DNA of 64,000 bases from Chrysomallon squamiferum. Lineage: Eukaryota > Mollusca > Gastropoda > Neomphalida > Peltospiridae. Positions 49,511 through 62,389 of this stretch are shown here, one piece after another (positions within the stretch are counted from its first letter, which is position 1; every line of letters begins with the position of its first letter). The DNA lies in the NCBI GenBank assembly GCA_012295275.1, contig CM022672.1:19567394-19631393 (forward strand), written 5' to 3'. The position numbers and the translations under genes are program-made. The notes beneath the pieces are model-generated. The model saw nothing but the letters and a program-made list of their open reading frames with translations, had not been told where the DNA came from and did not search any database.

Positions 49511-50816
49511 GTAATAGCAGATTTAACTACATGTTACAGATCAGCCTGTCTGAATATATATCTGTACATGTGTCTAATAGTGTTTCTTTGTTTGTCTAGT
49601 TGGCTAAATGTCCTTCCATCCATTCATTAAATCCTAGATGTGTCCCTTTATCCCTAGATGTGTCCCTTTATCCCTCTACCCATCTTTCCATCCATCTCTG
49701 TATCTATCCATTTCTGTCTCTCTGTTTTTCTCAACAAGCAGGCCAATATATGTATTGATGTGTTGTGTAAGTATATTTGTCAGAGTAATAGCTTTAATTC
49801 ATATCATTGTTATTGCTCTTTCTATAATTTCCCCTGCAATATCTATTTGCTCCTGGTTCCTTATTAATTCATGTTTCTTAGATTGTCCTTTTCTAACATT
49901 TTTTTTTATTAATTATATATTTTTGATTCCTTTATGTGCTAATTTGTTGCTTCAATTCACGTCATCATATATATATATATATATATATTTTTTTTTTTTT
50001 TCTTTCCTGTTGTTTACTTTGATGATTCATTATTTTCTTTTACTCTCGTGTTTTTATTGTCTCACCTTTCTATATTTACTCACCGAACAACTTGTCCTGT
50101 TCTTCGCCTGTAGATCGTGTTACCTTTTAATGGCACCGATCTTAACAAACACTGATTCATACAACCCCACAGATCCACAGATGCGTCATTTTCGCGAAAT
50201 CCCCCCTTCATTCGAACACTGCGTATTAAGTACCAGGCTGAATTTACCTGTCACTGAAAAGGATTAAGCTTAACAAATAAAACAGTTTCAGGATCAGGGC
50301 CAGGTATTAAAGTTATAGATCAGAGTGCAAAAACCTGGAGCGGCGTTCGCTAATAATTAGAGAATTGTTATTTTTTTTTTTCTTCTTCTTCTTGGTCATA
50401 TAAATTCTTCTCCTGTCTTTTATTGTTTCGACCTTTTTGTTAACAGTTGAAGGATGAGTTACTGTTGTTGTTAGTGTCACATTCTGTCTCTTTTTGCCTT
50501 GTAATTATTCTAAACAGTTCTCGCAGAAATAAGATAAGATCTTATTTCTAATGCTCCGTTAAAAAGACCTTGAAGTAACTTTTTGAAGAAATGTATAAGG
50601 TTGCGACGAAACGTGGCCATTGTGGTGAATGTGAAAGATGTCATGGGAAGAAAGAATCTGTAATGTGAATCAGAAAATAGTTTTTCTGTCTACTTCTCTT
50701 TTCTCTGTCTGCCTCTATGTGTGTTTATACATGTCTGTGTATGTATGTGTGTGTGTGTGTGTGTGTGTGTTGTCCTCTTTTTGTTTCTGTCTCTGTCTCT
50801 CATTCATCTTTATTTC

Positions 50817-50819
<3 letters not shown>

Positions 50820-50879
<60 letters not shown>

Positions 50880-50880
50880 A
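50820..50880. repeat. (CT)n microsatellite
   Basis: CT repeats preceded by (GT)n at about 50743-50769. Confidence 0.9.
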
Positions 50881-51081
50881 TCCTCAGAGTGTGTTTCTCT
50901 ATGATTTTCAGTTTTTAATTTCTTATGTAATTTGAAATTTGGTGTTATCAGTTCCTTCTTATCATTGAGAGTCACGTAACACTGACATAATGTATTAATC
51001 AATGAGCAGTAAATATGAAACTGGATGTAAAAAAAACAGTGTTAATGTAGAAGTCCTTAACTTGATGGAATAACAGCTTCA

Positions 51082-51086
<5 letters not shown>

Positions 51087-51122
<36 letters not shown>

Positions 51123-51360
51123 GTTTTTAGTTATTCTTTAGTTGAAAAGAAGAAAATAAACAAATAAAAATAAATAAATTACAAAGCAAACTTCCAAATC
51201 CATACCTTCAAAAAAAAAAAAAAAAAAAAATTTAAAATCAATAAATAAATAAAAAAATAAATAAATAAATAAATAAAAATAAAAATATAAATAATTACCC
51301 TCCTCCTGAAAACAACAACATCATAAAAAATGAAAAGAAAAAAAAAAAAAACCCAACAAA
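51087..51360. repeat. Poly(T) followed by A/AAAT-rich tract
   Basis: A T-run of about 35 at 51087-51121, an A-run at 51211-51230 and AAAT repeats at 51240-51290. Confidence 0.85.
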
Positions 51361-51756
51361 AACAGAAAGCAGATCAATATGACTTATCTCTGTAGATACA
51401 AACGTACTACTCACTCTGTAACTTGCTTACTAATTCACTCAGTTGATTCACTTAATTATGGGATTTTAAATTGCTCATTACCATCTCATTCACTGCTCAC
51501 AACTTACTCGTTTTCTCATTTGCTCACTCAGTTATTTTATTAAATCAAACTTGCACTGTGCCTTACAGGTTTTTAATGACCCTGTTTTGCAGAGTACAGC
51601 TGTACAATTTGCAGTAACAGTTTTTACACATTTTACATAACCAGTTCATACGTAACACACTGATTTATAAGCTGCACATTACTTCAGATATTTACAGTGA
51701 AGTGTCCAATAGTTTATGTGGATTTTTAGGCAGTGGTCTCAGTGACTACACAAAAT

Positions 51757-51757
51757 G

Positions 51758-51813
<56 letters not shown>

Positions 51814-51875
51814 TGTGTGTCAATAGGCGACATTTGAATACATGTAACTGAAACACACACACACACACACACACA
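51757..51875. repeat. (GT)n and (CA)n pair
   Basis: GT repeats at about 51757-51820 are followed 30 bp later by CA repeats at 51854-51875, a potential cruciform. (TA)n lies at 51968-51997. Confidence 0.9.
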
Positions 51876-51965
51876 TTCTGGAAGATGAACAAAATTGAAC
51901 ATACTGAGTAAATGTATCCACAAATATATAAATATTTTAATGTATTTGAATTTTACTTAAAAATG

Positions 51966-52002
<37 letters not shown>

Positions 52003-52239
52003 ATAAAATGAATTAGCATTAAATATCCATAAACTGAGACATAAAACAACAAGGGGGAGTAAATTTTTTATTTTTGTTTGGACATTTTGAGTTTTTATTT
52101 ATTCAAATTATCCAAGAAAAAACAACAACAACAACAAGAAAGACAAAAGAGATGCATATAAGAATTTAAAACTGTCCTAAGAATAAAAAGATATATATTT
52201 GCATGTTAGAAACTTGATGTAGAGTTTGTTTCTAGAAAT

Positions 52240-52625
52240 ACTTTTAACAGTTTCCAGACCGCGTAACTTGCACTAGCAAAAACCTACTGGTTGCTCCAAG
52301 TACACCAAAATTACTCAAAAGTGTAATTAACACAGCAGTGCACCGAAACCTTCATTACGCCGAGCTTGATTGTGAAAACATGAATGCACCCAAGACCAGT
52401 CGACTTTGGGTTGTATAAACTTTTTCTCGATTTTGGTGGAATAGAATTTTGATGGAAATTCTCTCTGGGCTGGTGAACTCTGCGAATGTTTGTTGTTGTT
52501 GGAAAGCAGTGGCAATAGCAGAGATGAGAGAGCGAAGCTGTAGCGAGACAGATGGCAACGTGATGCACAACGCCAGGCAGCTAACCGAGGGTTAAGGTGC
52601 TGGCTTCTGTACCACTGATCACATC
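52240..52625. other. GC-richer island of unknown identity
   Basis: About 380 bp with normal base composition and many CpGs inside very AT-rich intron. Three overlapping minus-strand frames of 62-85 codons are open, but none looks like a family I know. No clear acceptor and donor pair in the gene's phase was found. The plus-strand words AGGGTTAAGGTGCTGGC near 52589 resemble a tRNA-type A box, so a SINE or other short mobile element is a fair guess. Confidence 0.3.
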
Positions 52626-52649
52626 CGTCTCAATTAGGTGTAACCTATT

Positions 52650-52737
52650 TCTTCTTTTTTTTTTTTTTTTTTTGTCCCTTTGATTTTTCTTTACTAGTGT
52701 TCTTTTTTTTTTTTTTTGTATTTCTTTACTATTGTTC

Positions 52738-52775
<38 letters not shown>

Positions 52776-53809
52776 ATTTCTTTACTATTGTTTTTTTTTT
52801 TATTGTTGTTTTTCTTTGATTTTTCTTTTACTGTTCTTTTTTTTAATTTTTGTATTTCTTTACTATTGTTCTTTTTTTTTTTACTGTTGTTTTTATTTGA
52901 TTTTTCTTTTCTTTTTTTTCACTTTTTTCTTTTTCTTTATTGTTTTTTTTTTTTTGCATTCTTCTATTGCTTTACTGACATTGTTTTTTAACTTTGATTT
53001 TTTTTATTTCTTTGCTGTTGTTGTTTTTTCTTTCATTTTTCTATTTCTTTATTGTTGCTTGTTTACTATCAATTTTGTATTTCTTTATTTTTGTTAATTT
53101 ATTTGATTTTTCTTTTTTTTTTACTGCTTGACCTATTTAAAAAAATTTTTACTGTTTTGTTCATTTTATTTTTAAATTATTTTTACTATTGTTTTTTCTA
53201 TGCTTTTTCTATTTCTTTAGTGTTTTTTGTGGTTTTAGGTTTTTAGATTTTGCTATTTCTTTTACTTTACTGTTTTTTTTTGTGATTTTTTGAATTCTTT
53301 ACTGGGTTTTTTTTCTGTGATTTTTCAATTTCTTTACTGTTTTTTTTTTCTGTTTTTTTCTAGTTCTTACTGTTTTTTTCTGTGAACTTTCAATTTTTTA
53401 CTGTTTTTTTTCTGTGATTTTTCTATTTCTTTACTGTTTTTTCTAATTCTTTACTGGGTTTTTCTGTGATTTTTTTTTTATTTTTTTTTTTTTTTAATGT
53501 TTTTTCTGTGATTTTTCTAATTTCTTTACTGTTTTTTTTTGTGATTTTTTTTTCTTTATTTTTTTGATTTTTCTTTTACTTTGTTTTTTTTCTGTGATTT
53601 TTCTATTTCTTTTGTTGTTGTTTTTTTTTCTGTTTCTTTCTATGTTTTTCTATTTCTTTACTGTTGTTTTTTCTGTGATTTTTCTATTTCTTTACTGGGT
53701 TTTTTTCTGTGATATTTCTATTTCTTTACTGTTTTTGTTTTTTCTTTGATTTTTCTTTTTATTTTTCTTTACTGTTATTTTTTCTTTACACATGGATTCT
53801 TATTAATTT

Positions 53810-53830
<21 letters not shown>
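52650..53830. repeat. 1.2-kb T/C-rich degenerate minisatellite
   Basis: The plus strand is almost purely pyrimidine with periodic G: TTTCTATTTCTTTACTGTT followed by TTTTTTCTGTGATT recurs dozens of times with a period near 35-45 bp. Phe/Leu-rich open frames within it are artefacts. An ATT tract ends it at about 53815-53843. Confidence 0.82.
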
Positions 53831-53843
<13 letters not shown>

Positions 53844-54159
53844 TATTCCTAATAAATGAAATGATGAATTTTTAAAATTTTATTTATTTGTTTGTAATAA
53901 GATACACTGATATTTAATAAGAAATGCTTACAAAAACCCACCTTTCTATTTATCTTTATTACTAAAAATGACAAGGCATAATATTTTTGCTACTAAAAAT
54001 GACAAGGAATAAAAAATTTAATACTTAAAACGACATAAAGAAATCTCTACTTGATGGATTGCTAGGGTGATGTTTTTTTTAAATGTTATTACTGCTGCTT
54101 GCTCGCTGTTTCTTCTTCATGTTTTTGTTGTTTTTTTGTTTTGTTTTGTTTTTAATTTT

Positions 54160-54166
54160 TAAATTC

Positions 54167-54195
<29 letters not shown>
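54160..54195. repeat. Poly(A) tract
   Basis: An A-run at about 54168-54195. T-runs lie at 54482-54506 and 55117-55132. Confidence 0.85.
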
Positions 54196-54197
<2 letters not shown>

Positions 54198-54759
54198 AAA
54201 ATGTGTTTCCAAGTTGTGTTTTGAAGCAGTTAGCCCCCATAACCTGCATGATTCTTTAAGGGAGAAGCTTTATTTACCTCATTGCTTTGAAGAGTTCCAA
54301 TGGTATGTGAAGATGAGTCTGAAAATGCATTCTCTGCTCAAAGAGAATGGAGGGTGGGGGGAGAGAAAAAAACAACAAAAAAAAAAAAACATTCAGTGCT
54401 AGACTTGATTCAGGCCAAACTATTTACTTTGTAATATTAGTAGGAGTTCCTGAAAAAGATGTTTCATAAAATACAAGTTTCTTTTTTTTTTTTTTTTTTT
54501 TTTTTTGTTGTTTTTAAAAAAACTTTTAGGTTTATTTATTTGTTGCAGTTTTTTTTCTATTTACTTGTGTTACTTATGGGGAAACAAATAACAAGATGAA
54601 ATAGAATAAGAACTAAAAATGTTACACAAAATATATATAAATATATAAAAAAAAAATTCAATATATTATACTGCTTTTATACTAATAGCATTATATAATA
54701 CTATAGTATACATAGAGCGAGATATAATCATTAGCAATTAAGAATTACAACAGTAACAA

Positions 54760-54960
54760 CAAACACTATAACCACCACTACTACTACTACTACCATAACT
54801 ACTACCACCACCACCACCACCACCACCACTGCTACTACTGCTGCTGCTGTATCTACCACTACTACTACTACTTTTCACTAGTACTACTGCAGCTTCCACT
54901 ACTTGTACTACTACTACTACTACTACTATACTGTTAACACCATCATCATCATCATCATGA
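54760..54960. repeat. Compound ACT/ACC/CTG/CAT trinucleotide tract
   Basis: Blocks of ACTACT, CCACCA, CTGCTG and CATCAT follow one another over 200 bp. Confidence 0.9.
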
Positions 54961-54999
54961 CAACAAACAAATATGTAGTAACCTACACTAATTATCTGT

Positions 55000-57020
55000 G
55001 TAAGTTACCTAGGAGTAAACTCCGCTATCTTTCACCAGTTCAGTGTTTGTGAAAATACTTACCCTCATGCTTCACCTGGTTTCATTGTAGGTAAACATTA
55101 GAGAAGATATACACTTTTTTTTTTTTTTTTTTTAAACACTTCTCTGTACATGGTTGAGGTGGTATTGATGTACAGTCAGTCAAGTGTTGTACCAGCTACA
55201 CCACAAATTATTATTATCCTTTTTCTGTGCCGTTTCTGTTCTTTCTGCAGAAAATAATGGTTATCTATTTATAGTTCCATATTTTTTCCTCGTTTCTTTT
55301 CTTTTCTTTTCGTTTGTTCTTTCATTTTTTTTGGGTTGGGGTGTGTGTGTGTGTGTGTGTGGGTGGGGTGGATTGGGGATGAATTATTTATTCAATATTT
55401 TATTTAAATTTTAAAGTTTTTAAATTTTAATTTTAAAGTTTTTTTTAAATTGTTTATTATTAAAAAAAAAATTGTAATATGTTTAGAATAAGAATCTTAA
55501 TGTTTTGAATTTGATTTTTTTTTTAATTGTTTATTTTTAAATATATTTTTTATAATATATTTAGAATAAAAGTTTTAAAGTTTTTAGTTTGATTTTTTTT
55601 TATAATTTGTTTATTATTAAATATATTTTAAATTTTTATAAAAAAAACAAGTTGGTGTTTTATTTAATAAATATATAAAATGTATTTAAAATAAATGAAT
55701 TAATTCAGCTTTAAAAAAAAAATAATTGTATGAAAGAAAGGGCATTTGAATTAAGAGTATTAATTTTATTTGTATTTATTTTAAAACATTTAAAAAAAAA
55801 AAAAATGTTGTACTTATTTTTTAATACCTTTTCTGTGATGTATATTTAATATAAGTGTTATTTTTAAAATTCAATTTAAGCAGAATTTTTTTTCAATATT
55901 TTGCTTCTTTTGTTTCTGTTTTTATTAATAATTATTTTAAAAATGGATTGTTCAGTAGAAATGTCCTATTAAGTTTTTATTATTATTACTTCAGTTTTAA
56001 TGTTTACATACCTTTTTTTTTTCATTTCTTTCCTTTCTCTGTTTAATCTTTCTTTCTTCTTTTTTTATAATTTTTTTTTTTATAAGCCATTTAAAATATC
56101 TAATTACTATATATATATTCTTTTTTAGAATCTTTTTTCTTTTTGACTTAAGTATTAAATTTTCTTTTTAACACTCCTTGTTGTATTTGAAACATTTTCT
56201 AACAATTTTTTCTTAAAGCATTCCTGGATGAATCATTTAAGCTGAAATAGTTTTTATTTTATTATTTATTTATTATTTATTATTACTTTAGTAAATTATG
56301 ACCTTGATTTTCTTTTAGTGTTGTGCTTGGACTTTGTTTTTATATTAAAAAATATATATATATTTTTTTTTAAATCCTAAACACACACAAACACACATAC
56401 TTTTTTAATTTTTAATTTTTTGGTAACCTAATTGAATGCTAACTGAATTTGAATAATTTGTCTGAATTTAAGTTACCTGTTTGAAACTACAAACATATCT
56501 TCTAAGACACATAATACTTTTGATTCTCTTGCATTATTTTGTTCTGAGAGTTTTAATTTTTGGGAAACTTCTCTCTTTTTTTTTTTTTTTTTTTTCTCTA
56601 TTTTAGCTTTATTTTATTTTATTTTTTGTGTTTTTTATTATTATTATTATATTTCAAGATATATAAATATATAAAACAGAAAATAAGAAGCACATATTTT
56701 ATCAATAATGTACTGTTTTATAATCAAAGTAGTTTTATTTTTTTATTTATTTATTTATTTATTTATTTATTTTATTCTTTTTTTTTTTGGTATACTATCA
56801 TTCTTAAACACATGATGTATTTTATAGACATGTAATTTGGCAAGGAATAAGACGAAAAACTAGTAATATTAGAAATTTAAGATAAATTGTACACTATTTC
56901 TGTGTACAAATTTTTTATTTTTGTTTTGCTCTGGAAATGTATTATTTGTTTCATATATATATATATATATATTTAAATATTACATCCTTTAGTTTGTTTC
57001 AGAAACATGTGTATCATGTT
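55000..57020. other. Intronic, extremely AT-rich DNA
   Basis: Diverged repeats of TTTAGAATAA..TTTTAAAGTTTTTAATTTGAT (about 55395-55640) and T-rich runs. No exon found. Confidence 0.5.
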
Positions 57021-57028
57021 TTATATAG

Positions 57029-57217
57029 AATTCCTCAAGCATCTGAGCATGCTATTTAGATATGTTTATTAATAAATAACTAAAAAATGGTTAAACAAAT
57101 ACATATATTAGTAAGTAGATATATATATATATATATATATATTTATTTTTTTCACCCATTTTTTATTTATTTATTAATAATCATATCTAAATAGCAATGC
57201 TCAAATGCTTGAGGAAT
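57029..57217. repeat. Inverted repeat with 62-bp arms and 65-bp loop
   Basis: The left arm (57029-57090) starts AATTCCTCAAGCATCTGAGC and ends TAAAAAATGG. The right arm (57156-57217) is its reverse complement with only a few mismatches, starting CCATTTTTTATTTATT and ending GCTTGAGGAAT. A TA repeat fills part of the loop. The related sequence CATGTAATTTGGCA flanks both sides in direct orientation (56831 and 57226). It could be a foldback or MITE-like element. Confidence 0.85.
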
Positions 57218-57639
57218 TTTACAGTCATGTAATTTGGCAGATTAAATGTGAAAAACCCCATAAAATACAAAATAAAATGTAACACTAGATATTCTTTACA
57301 TTCTTTATAATATTAAAACTACTGGTCTTTTTTTTTTCTTATTATTAGGAATTTTTGTTGGTATGTTCAGGAAATAATAAGTATCTCATTCAGTATGGAT
57401 AATTTTAATATCTTTCTCGCATACTGGATGAATTTTATAGTTCCCATAATTTGGCATGTTGCAGTGTTAAGAATATGAGATAAATCATTATTTAACTTGT
57501 AAAATCAATACTATTAGGAAACATGAGCTATGTTTTTTTTTTAATTTTAATTTCCTTATGGAAACTTATTGTTTTAAATTATTTATTTATTTATTTATTT
57601 ATTTTTCAATGATATAATTGTTTTTAAAGACAACATGAA

Positions 57640-57777
57640 AGAGAGAGAAGAGAGACACACACACACACACACACAGAGCAATAGAGAAATAGAGAAAGTG
57701 AGAGACAGAGAGAGGTAGAGAGATAGAAAGTGAATTAGATAGAGAAAGTGAGAGAGAGAGAAAGCGAGAAAGAGAGA

Positions 57778-57845
<68 letters not shown>
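57640..57845. repeat. (CA)n and (GA)n purine-rich tract
   Basis: A short (AC)n at 57656-57674 leads into degenerate, then pure, GA repeats (57786-57844). Confidence 0.92.
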
Positions 57846-57848
<3 letters not shown>

Positions 57849-58227
57849 ACATCACATACCAGTATTAAGATTTAAAAGCAGCTGTGACAGTGTTTAAACT
57901 GATGTGTTGAGTTCAGAGATCGTGACACAAAGTGTGTAAACAGCAGAAGCCAGTTAGTTTAAGACATTAAACACGGTAACCTGACATATGTGTTAACTTT
58001 CTGAACATTTTAAATAATTTATATAATTGTATAAGATGACAGTATTATGGGTATTTTTTTTTTCACTCTCTCTCTTTTCTTTTTTAGATGTAATTTATAC
58101 ACTCTTTTCTTCATTTTTTTGGTTTTTCTTCTTTTTTCTTCTTTTTTAAAAATATAATTTGTACAGAATAGGAAGATATATATTATTTGATGAAATATAT
58201 GTTTTTTTTTATTACTTAACATGATAG

Positions 58228-58370
58228 AATGGGCTTCTTTACATGCGATAGGCTACTTTTTTCCCAGTTAGCAGAAAGGGATATTTTATGTGCACCTTCT
58301 TACAGACAGCACGGCACGTACCGCAGACTTTGATAAATCTGTTACGGTTAAACCGCGAACATTTATTTAA
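58228..58370 (-). mobile_element. SINE body fragment, antisense
   Basis: Plus-strand landmarks are GCGATAGGCTACTTTTTTCC, CAGTTAGCAGAAAGGGATAT, TTTATGTGCACC, ACAGACAGCACGGCACGTAC and CGCAGACTTTGATAAATCTG. In this order they are the complement of the SINE core also seen at 3985 and 19690. This is the best-preserved core in the window; the head and tail are lost. Confidence 0.7.
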
Positions 58371-58546
58371 GCCAGGTTTCTAGTACACTTTCCCCATTCC
58401 TGACAGTCACAGTCTTCCATAATAGTTATTTCTCTCATACTTTTCATGTTGGGATTTTACAAAAACAGCCATTACCGAGAGATTTGATGTATTTTTTATT
58501 TCCCTGAAGCAGACGATTTCCTCCAGTTCCTTTGGTCTGTTCCAGC

Positions 58547-58549
<3 letters not shown>

Positions 58550-58577
<28 letters not shown>
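58550..58577. repeat. Poly(A) tract
   Basis: A-run of 28. (TA)n follows at about 58699-58726. Confidence 0.9.
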
Positions 58578-58579
<2 letters not shown>

Positions 58580-58693
58580 AACCTCTCATGTAGGTCTGCT
58601 AAACAAATTGAAATACGGTGTTCCCCCTTATCCTGGCTCCTCCCCCTGCTTCCCATCAAATTAACTGTGTTCTTTGATCAGCATAACTCTCTT

Positions 58694-58727
<34 letters not shown>

Positions 58728-58914
58728 AGTAAATATATTTTTCTGTCTTTATATTTAATCTATATATAGACAGTCAGAGGTCTACAGAAGGTCACGTAAC
58801 CTTTCTTGGCTTTCTCACAAGCTGTTCACACTTGGCTATCTCCAGTATGATGGTCCTCTCTGAACTGCAGGTTATCTCAAAGTGAGGGTTCTTAAGTATG
58901 TAGGGATTAGCTGG

Positions 58915-58990
58915 AGAGAAAGAGCAACACCTTTTGTAATCCAATACTGCCAAGCAATCACAACAACTTAAAAAAAAAAAAAAATGTGAC
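58915..58990 (-). mobile_element. Second copy of the tRNA-like SINE head, antisense
   Basis: Shares CCTTTTGTAAT..CAATACTGCCAA with 9793-9820. On the minus strand it reads GCTTGGCAGTATTGGATTAC, an A-box-like start. A matching B box is not clear. Confidence 0.35.
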
Positions 58991-59037
58991 CTGCAACAAT
59001 ACAGGACTGTTATTTGTCTCTTCCTTGGTCTCCTTGT

Positions 59038-59079
59038 CTTCTTCTTCTTCTTCTTCTTCTTCTTCTTCTTCTTCTTCCA
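59038..59079. repeat. (CTT)n microsatellite
   Basis: Fourteen CTT units. Confidence 0.95.
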
Positions 59080-59099
59080 TGACTGGTAGTGCTGCCTTT

Positions 59100-60550
59100 A
59101 CCTTGTTTTCCTAATAACAGTGCCAATCATACTGTGTCTTTGTTGAATGAGTAGAGATGTTAACTCATTATTTTTTTTTTTTTGTTTGATACTTACATCT
59201 TCTAGCGTAAGTTAATTAATTACTCCTTGTCCTGAATCTTTTTTTGAAGCAGACGTATCTCTGTTTCTTAAGTGGATGGTATAATTTTTTGTTCTTTTCT
59301 ATTTTTTAGCTTTTTTTGTTGAATATATTATATTCAAGGATCAGTTAGTTGTTAATTGTCTGAGGTTCTGATTTTGTGTTAATATTGATGATAGAGATTT
59401 TTCAATTATTACTGTTATTTTCTGAGTTTTTAATTTTTTTAGTTTAGGTAATTTATCCCTTATCCTACATCCTTATCAAAGCAGTTATAGTAATATTTTG
59501 TGTTTCTTAATTTGAATAATTTCATATTTCATGCATAAACATACATATGTGTGTATATATGTTTGTCAGTAAGTTATTTTCTAGTACTGTTCAATTATCC
59601 ATTATCTAGAATGTTTATTGCAGTAAATGTCAGTAAGGATAATATAACTAGTAACAACAATACAAAATTCTTTAAGCTTTTTGATATTTGATTATTTGAT
59701 TTATGACAGTTGTACTAATCCATTGTTATGATAGTCCATGCACACACACACACACATTTTACTTCTTCTTTTCTGACCACTTCATATGTTAGCAAGAAAG
59801 ATTAATTTTCCCTTGCTTTTCTCTTTACCAATTAGTCCTTTAATTTTGAGTGTGATTTTTTGTGATAGGGTGTAGTGGTCATGATTTTTAGTTTCTTGTC
59901 TGCCACAGAATAGTCACAACAAACTGAGTTAAAACTGTTGTGTTGTATCAAATTTTCATGAAACTGAAAGGTAAAACGTACCAGCCTGATGTAATCATTG
60001 GCAATAACTGACAAATTGACTGTTCAAGTGATTTTCTTAAATGCAGTCATAAAATAAACATTAAAAAAAAAATGTATAAAAAATAAATAAACAATAAAAA
60101 AATTTTAAAATTAAAAAGATTGAAAATAAAAATAAAATAAATAAAATATAAATAAAATAATAACAATAATAATAATAATAATAATAAAAATAATAATAAT
60201 AAAAATTTAACCCCCATACCAGATTCTTTAAGTTGATGTAACCTGGGTGGCCATGTGAGTAATAAATTCACTCTATCAGAATGGTTCCAGTGTTAGCTAA
60301 ACTTGTAATTGTAGAACTTAGTCATAAAACTCTCGAGTGCTCTGCAACTCACTGCTCAAGTGCTGTGGGTTGAAAGATCAGCTGTCCTCGACGAACCCAG
60401 TGAGTCAGTTCCCGTTCCAATCAAGTTTATCAAAGACTAAGTAACATAAACTGTCCTCATTAAGTTGAATGAATAAAAGATCCATTGCTGGGTTTCTTGT
60501 GAGTGTATGAATGGGTGAGTCCAAAGTCATTTGTATGTTTGTTTACATAT
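59100..60550. other. Intronic AT-rich DNA
   Basis: AAT/AAAT tracts at 60075-60205. A GC-richer stretch at 60320-60440 shows no usable frame with splice sites. No exon found. Confidence 0.5.
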
Positions 60551-60599
60551 GTATGTGTTTTGTATGTGTTTTGTGGATATGGGTGTGGATACGGATGTG

Positions 60600-60680
60600 T
60601 GTGTGTTCTTAAGTATGTATGTATATAGATAGGTGTGCATATATGTATGTATTATGTATGTATATTTGTATGTATGTATG

Positions 60681-60714
<34 letters not shown>

Positions 60715-60910
60715 TGTATATTTGTATGTATATATGCATTTATTTATATATGTATATATTATATATATGTACGATTGTAAATAGGAGTGCATGTATATAT
60801 GAATGTACATATGTATGTATGTATGTAAAAAAGGTCTGTATGTGAACATGTATAAATATATGTTTGTATGAACATACGTACATATGTACATATGTACAAA
60901 TGTATGTGTT
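60600..60910. repeat. (TATG)n tract
   Basis: GTATGTAT repeats, partly compound with TATA, give Tyr/Val/Cys false frames on both strands. Confidence 0.92.
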
Positions 60911-61269
60911 ACATGTGCATACATTATATATGCACATGCATGTGTGGTATAACAGGTACATATATCACTGGCAGTCAAACATATCCGCCGCTGTTGCTGC
61001 CTGTTTTGTTTTGAACACAGACGTATTTTCTGTGGAGGGTAAGCTGCAACAGGCTTACTCTTTTAACACATTCCATATTCTGCTCTGCTTGGTTTGAAAC
61101 ACGACTGTAATTATTTCCAGCCAAATGCTGTGTCCTTTTAAAACATGATGTACAGATTGTCATGTTGCTACAAGCAGCCTGTCAGTGGGAGGTCTAGCCT
61201 CTGATCTGCAGTTTCTATTTGAAACACATCAAACGGAGATAAACTCCAAAACGTTCTTAAGACTATTTT

Positions 61270-61273
61270 GGTG

Positions 61274-61313
<40 letters not shown>

Positions 61314-61322
61314 GGTGGGGGG
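61270..61322. repeat. Poly(T) then G-rich run
   Basis: About 38 T followed by GGGTGGGGGGG. Confidence 0.9.
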
Positions 61323-61589
61323 GAGAAAAAGGTAATTAATTTCTAGTTCAGTTGAACATGAGATGGTTTAGGTATGTTGTAGATTTTAATTATGATTTGT
61401 TTAAATATCGGTTGAGAACTTGTTAATCGTCAGTGTGTGTGTATTCATAAAATGTCTGCATGCTGACCCAACCCGACTCCTCTGTACTTCGTCTGTTCAT
61501 TTATCCTCTTACAAGTTTTGTTTCTCTGTTACGGTACCTCAGTTTAATTATTCAGTTTTGTTTTTTTGTTCACTGACATACATTTGCAT

Positions 61590-61794
61590 ATTAAAACACA
61601 CTTGTATACACATTTACACATGCTCACTTGCACACAGTTGCACACCATCACATACAGACATTCACACATACATGCACATGCACATACATATGCACAGATA
61701 TACACAAACATGCATGCAATACATTATAACACACACACACACACACACGCAATACATTAACACATACACATAAACACCACTCCAAACACACACC

Positions 61795-61829
<35 letters not shown>

Positions 61830-61850
61830 ATATATATATATTTTTTTTTC
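61590..61850. repeat. (CACATA)/(CA)n tract
   Basis: Imperfect CA-rich repeats, pure at 61731-61748 and 61798-61827, ending in TATA and a T-run. Confidence 0.92.
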
Positions 61851-62242
61851 TAACAACAGTGCACCATTATATTTAAATCTCCCAATCTATAAACAGAATC
61901 ACATAAATCAGAAATAAATGTGACATTAAATATTAACTTGTTTTCAACAGCAGTACATGTGTGTGAAACAGTTTGAATCAATGAATTATTTATTATCTCC
62001 AGTGGTTTTTAAGACTGTGTATATTTTCTGGGTAGCCTGTGCCATATCACTGTTATAACTTTATAAATTATAGCTATCACTCCAGCTGTCATAACAAAGG
62101 CAACATTAATAGAGTTTGTATACAAGTTAAAGGAATACCCCACGTTATATGTGAGATTGATACTGTGAGTTGAAAACAGATGTTTGACTACTGTGTCATT
62201 ACAGCTGTTTAATAAATTTAAAAAGAATTATTTTAGAATTTA

Positions 62243-62243
<1 letters not shown>

Positions 62244-62307
<64 letters not shown>

Positions 62308-62340
62308 TAATAAAATGAAAATAATAATAATAATAATAAG
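62244..62340. repeat. (AAT)n microsatellite
   Basis: Nearly pure AAT for about 60 bp, then interrupted. Confidence 0.95.
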
Positions 62341-62389
62341 AAGAATTTCTGTCTGCCTAAAAGATGTTCTGTGCTGTTAGTTCATATTT

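Noticed and set aside
49638-50267. 209-codon open frame, plus strand
   Set aside because: Composition is T-rich low complexity for most of its length, with TA and T runs inside. The more complex last 60 residues match nothing I know and have no donor in phase.
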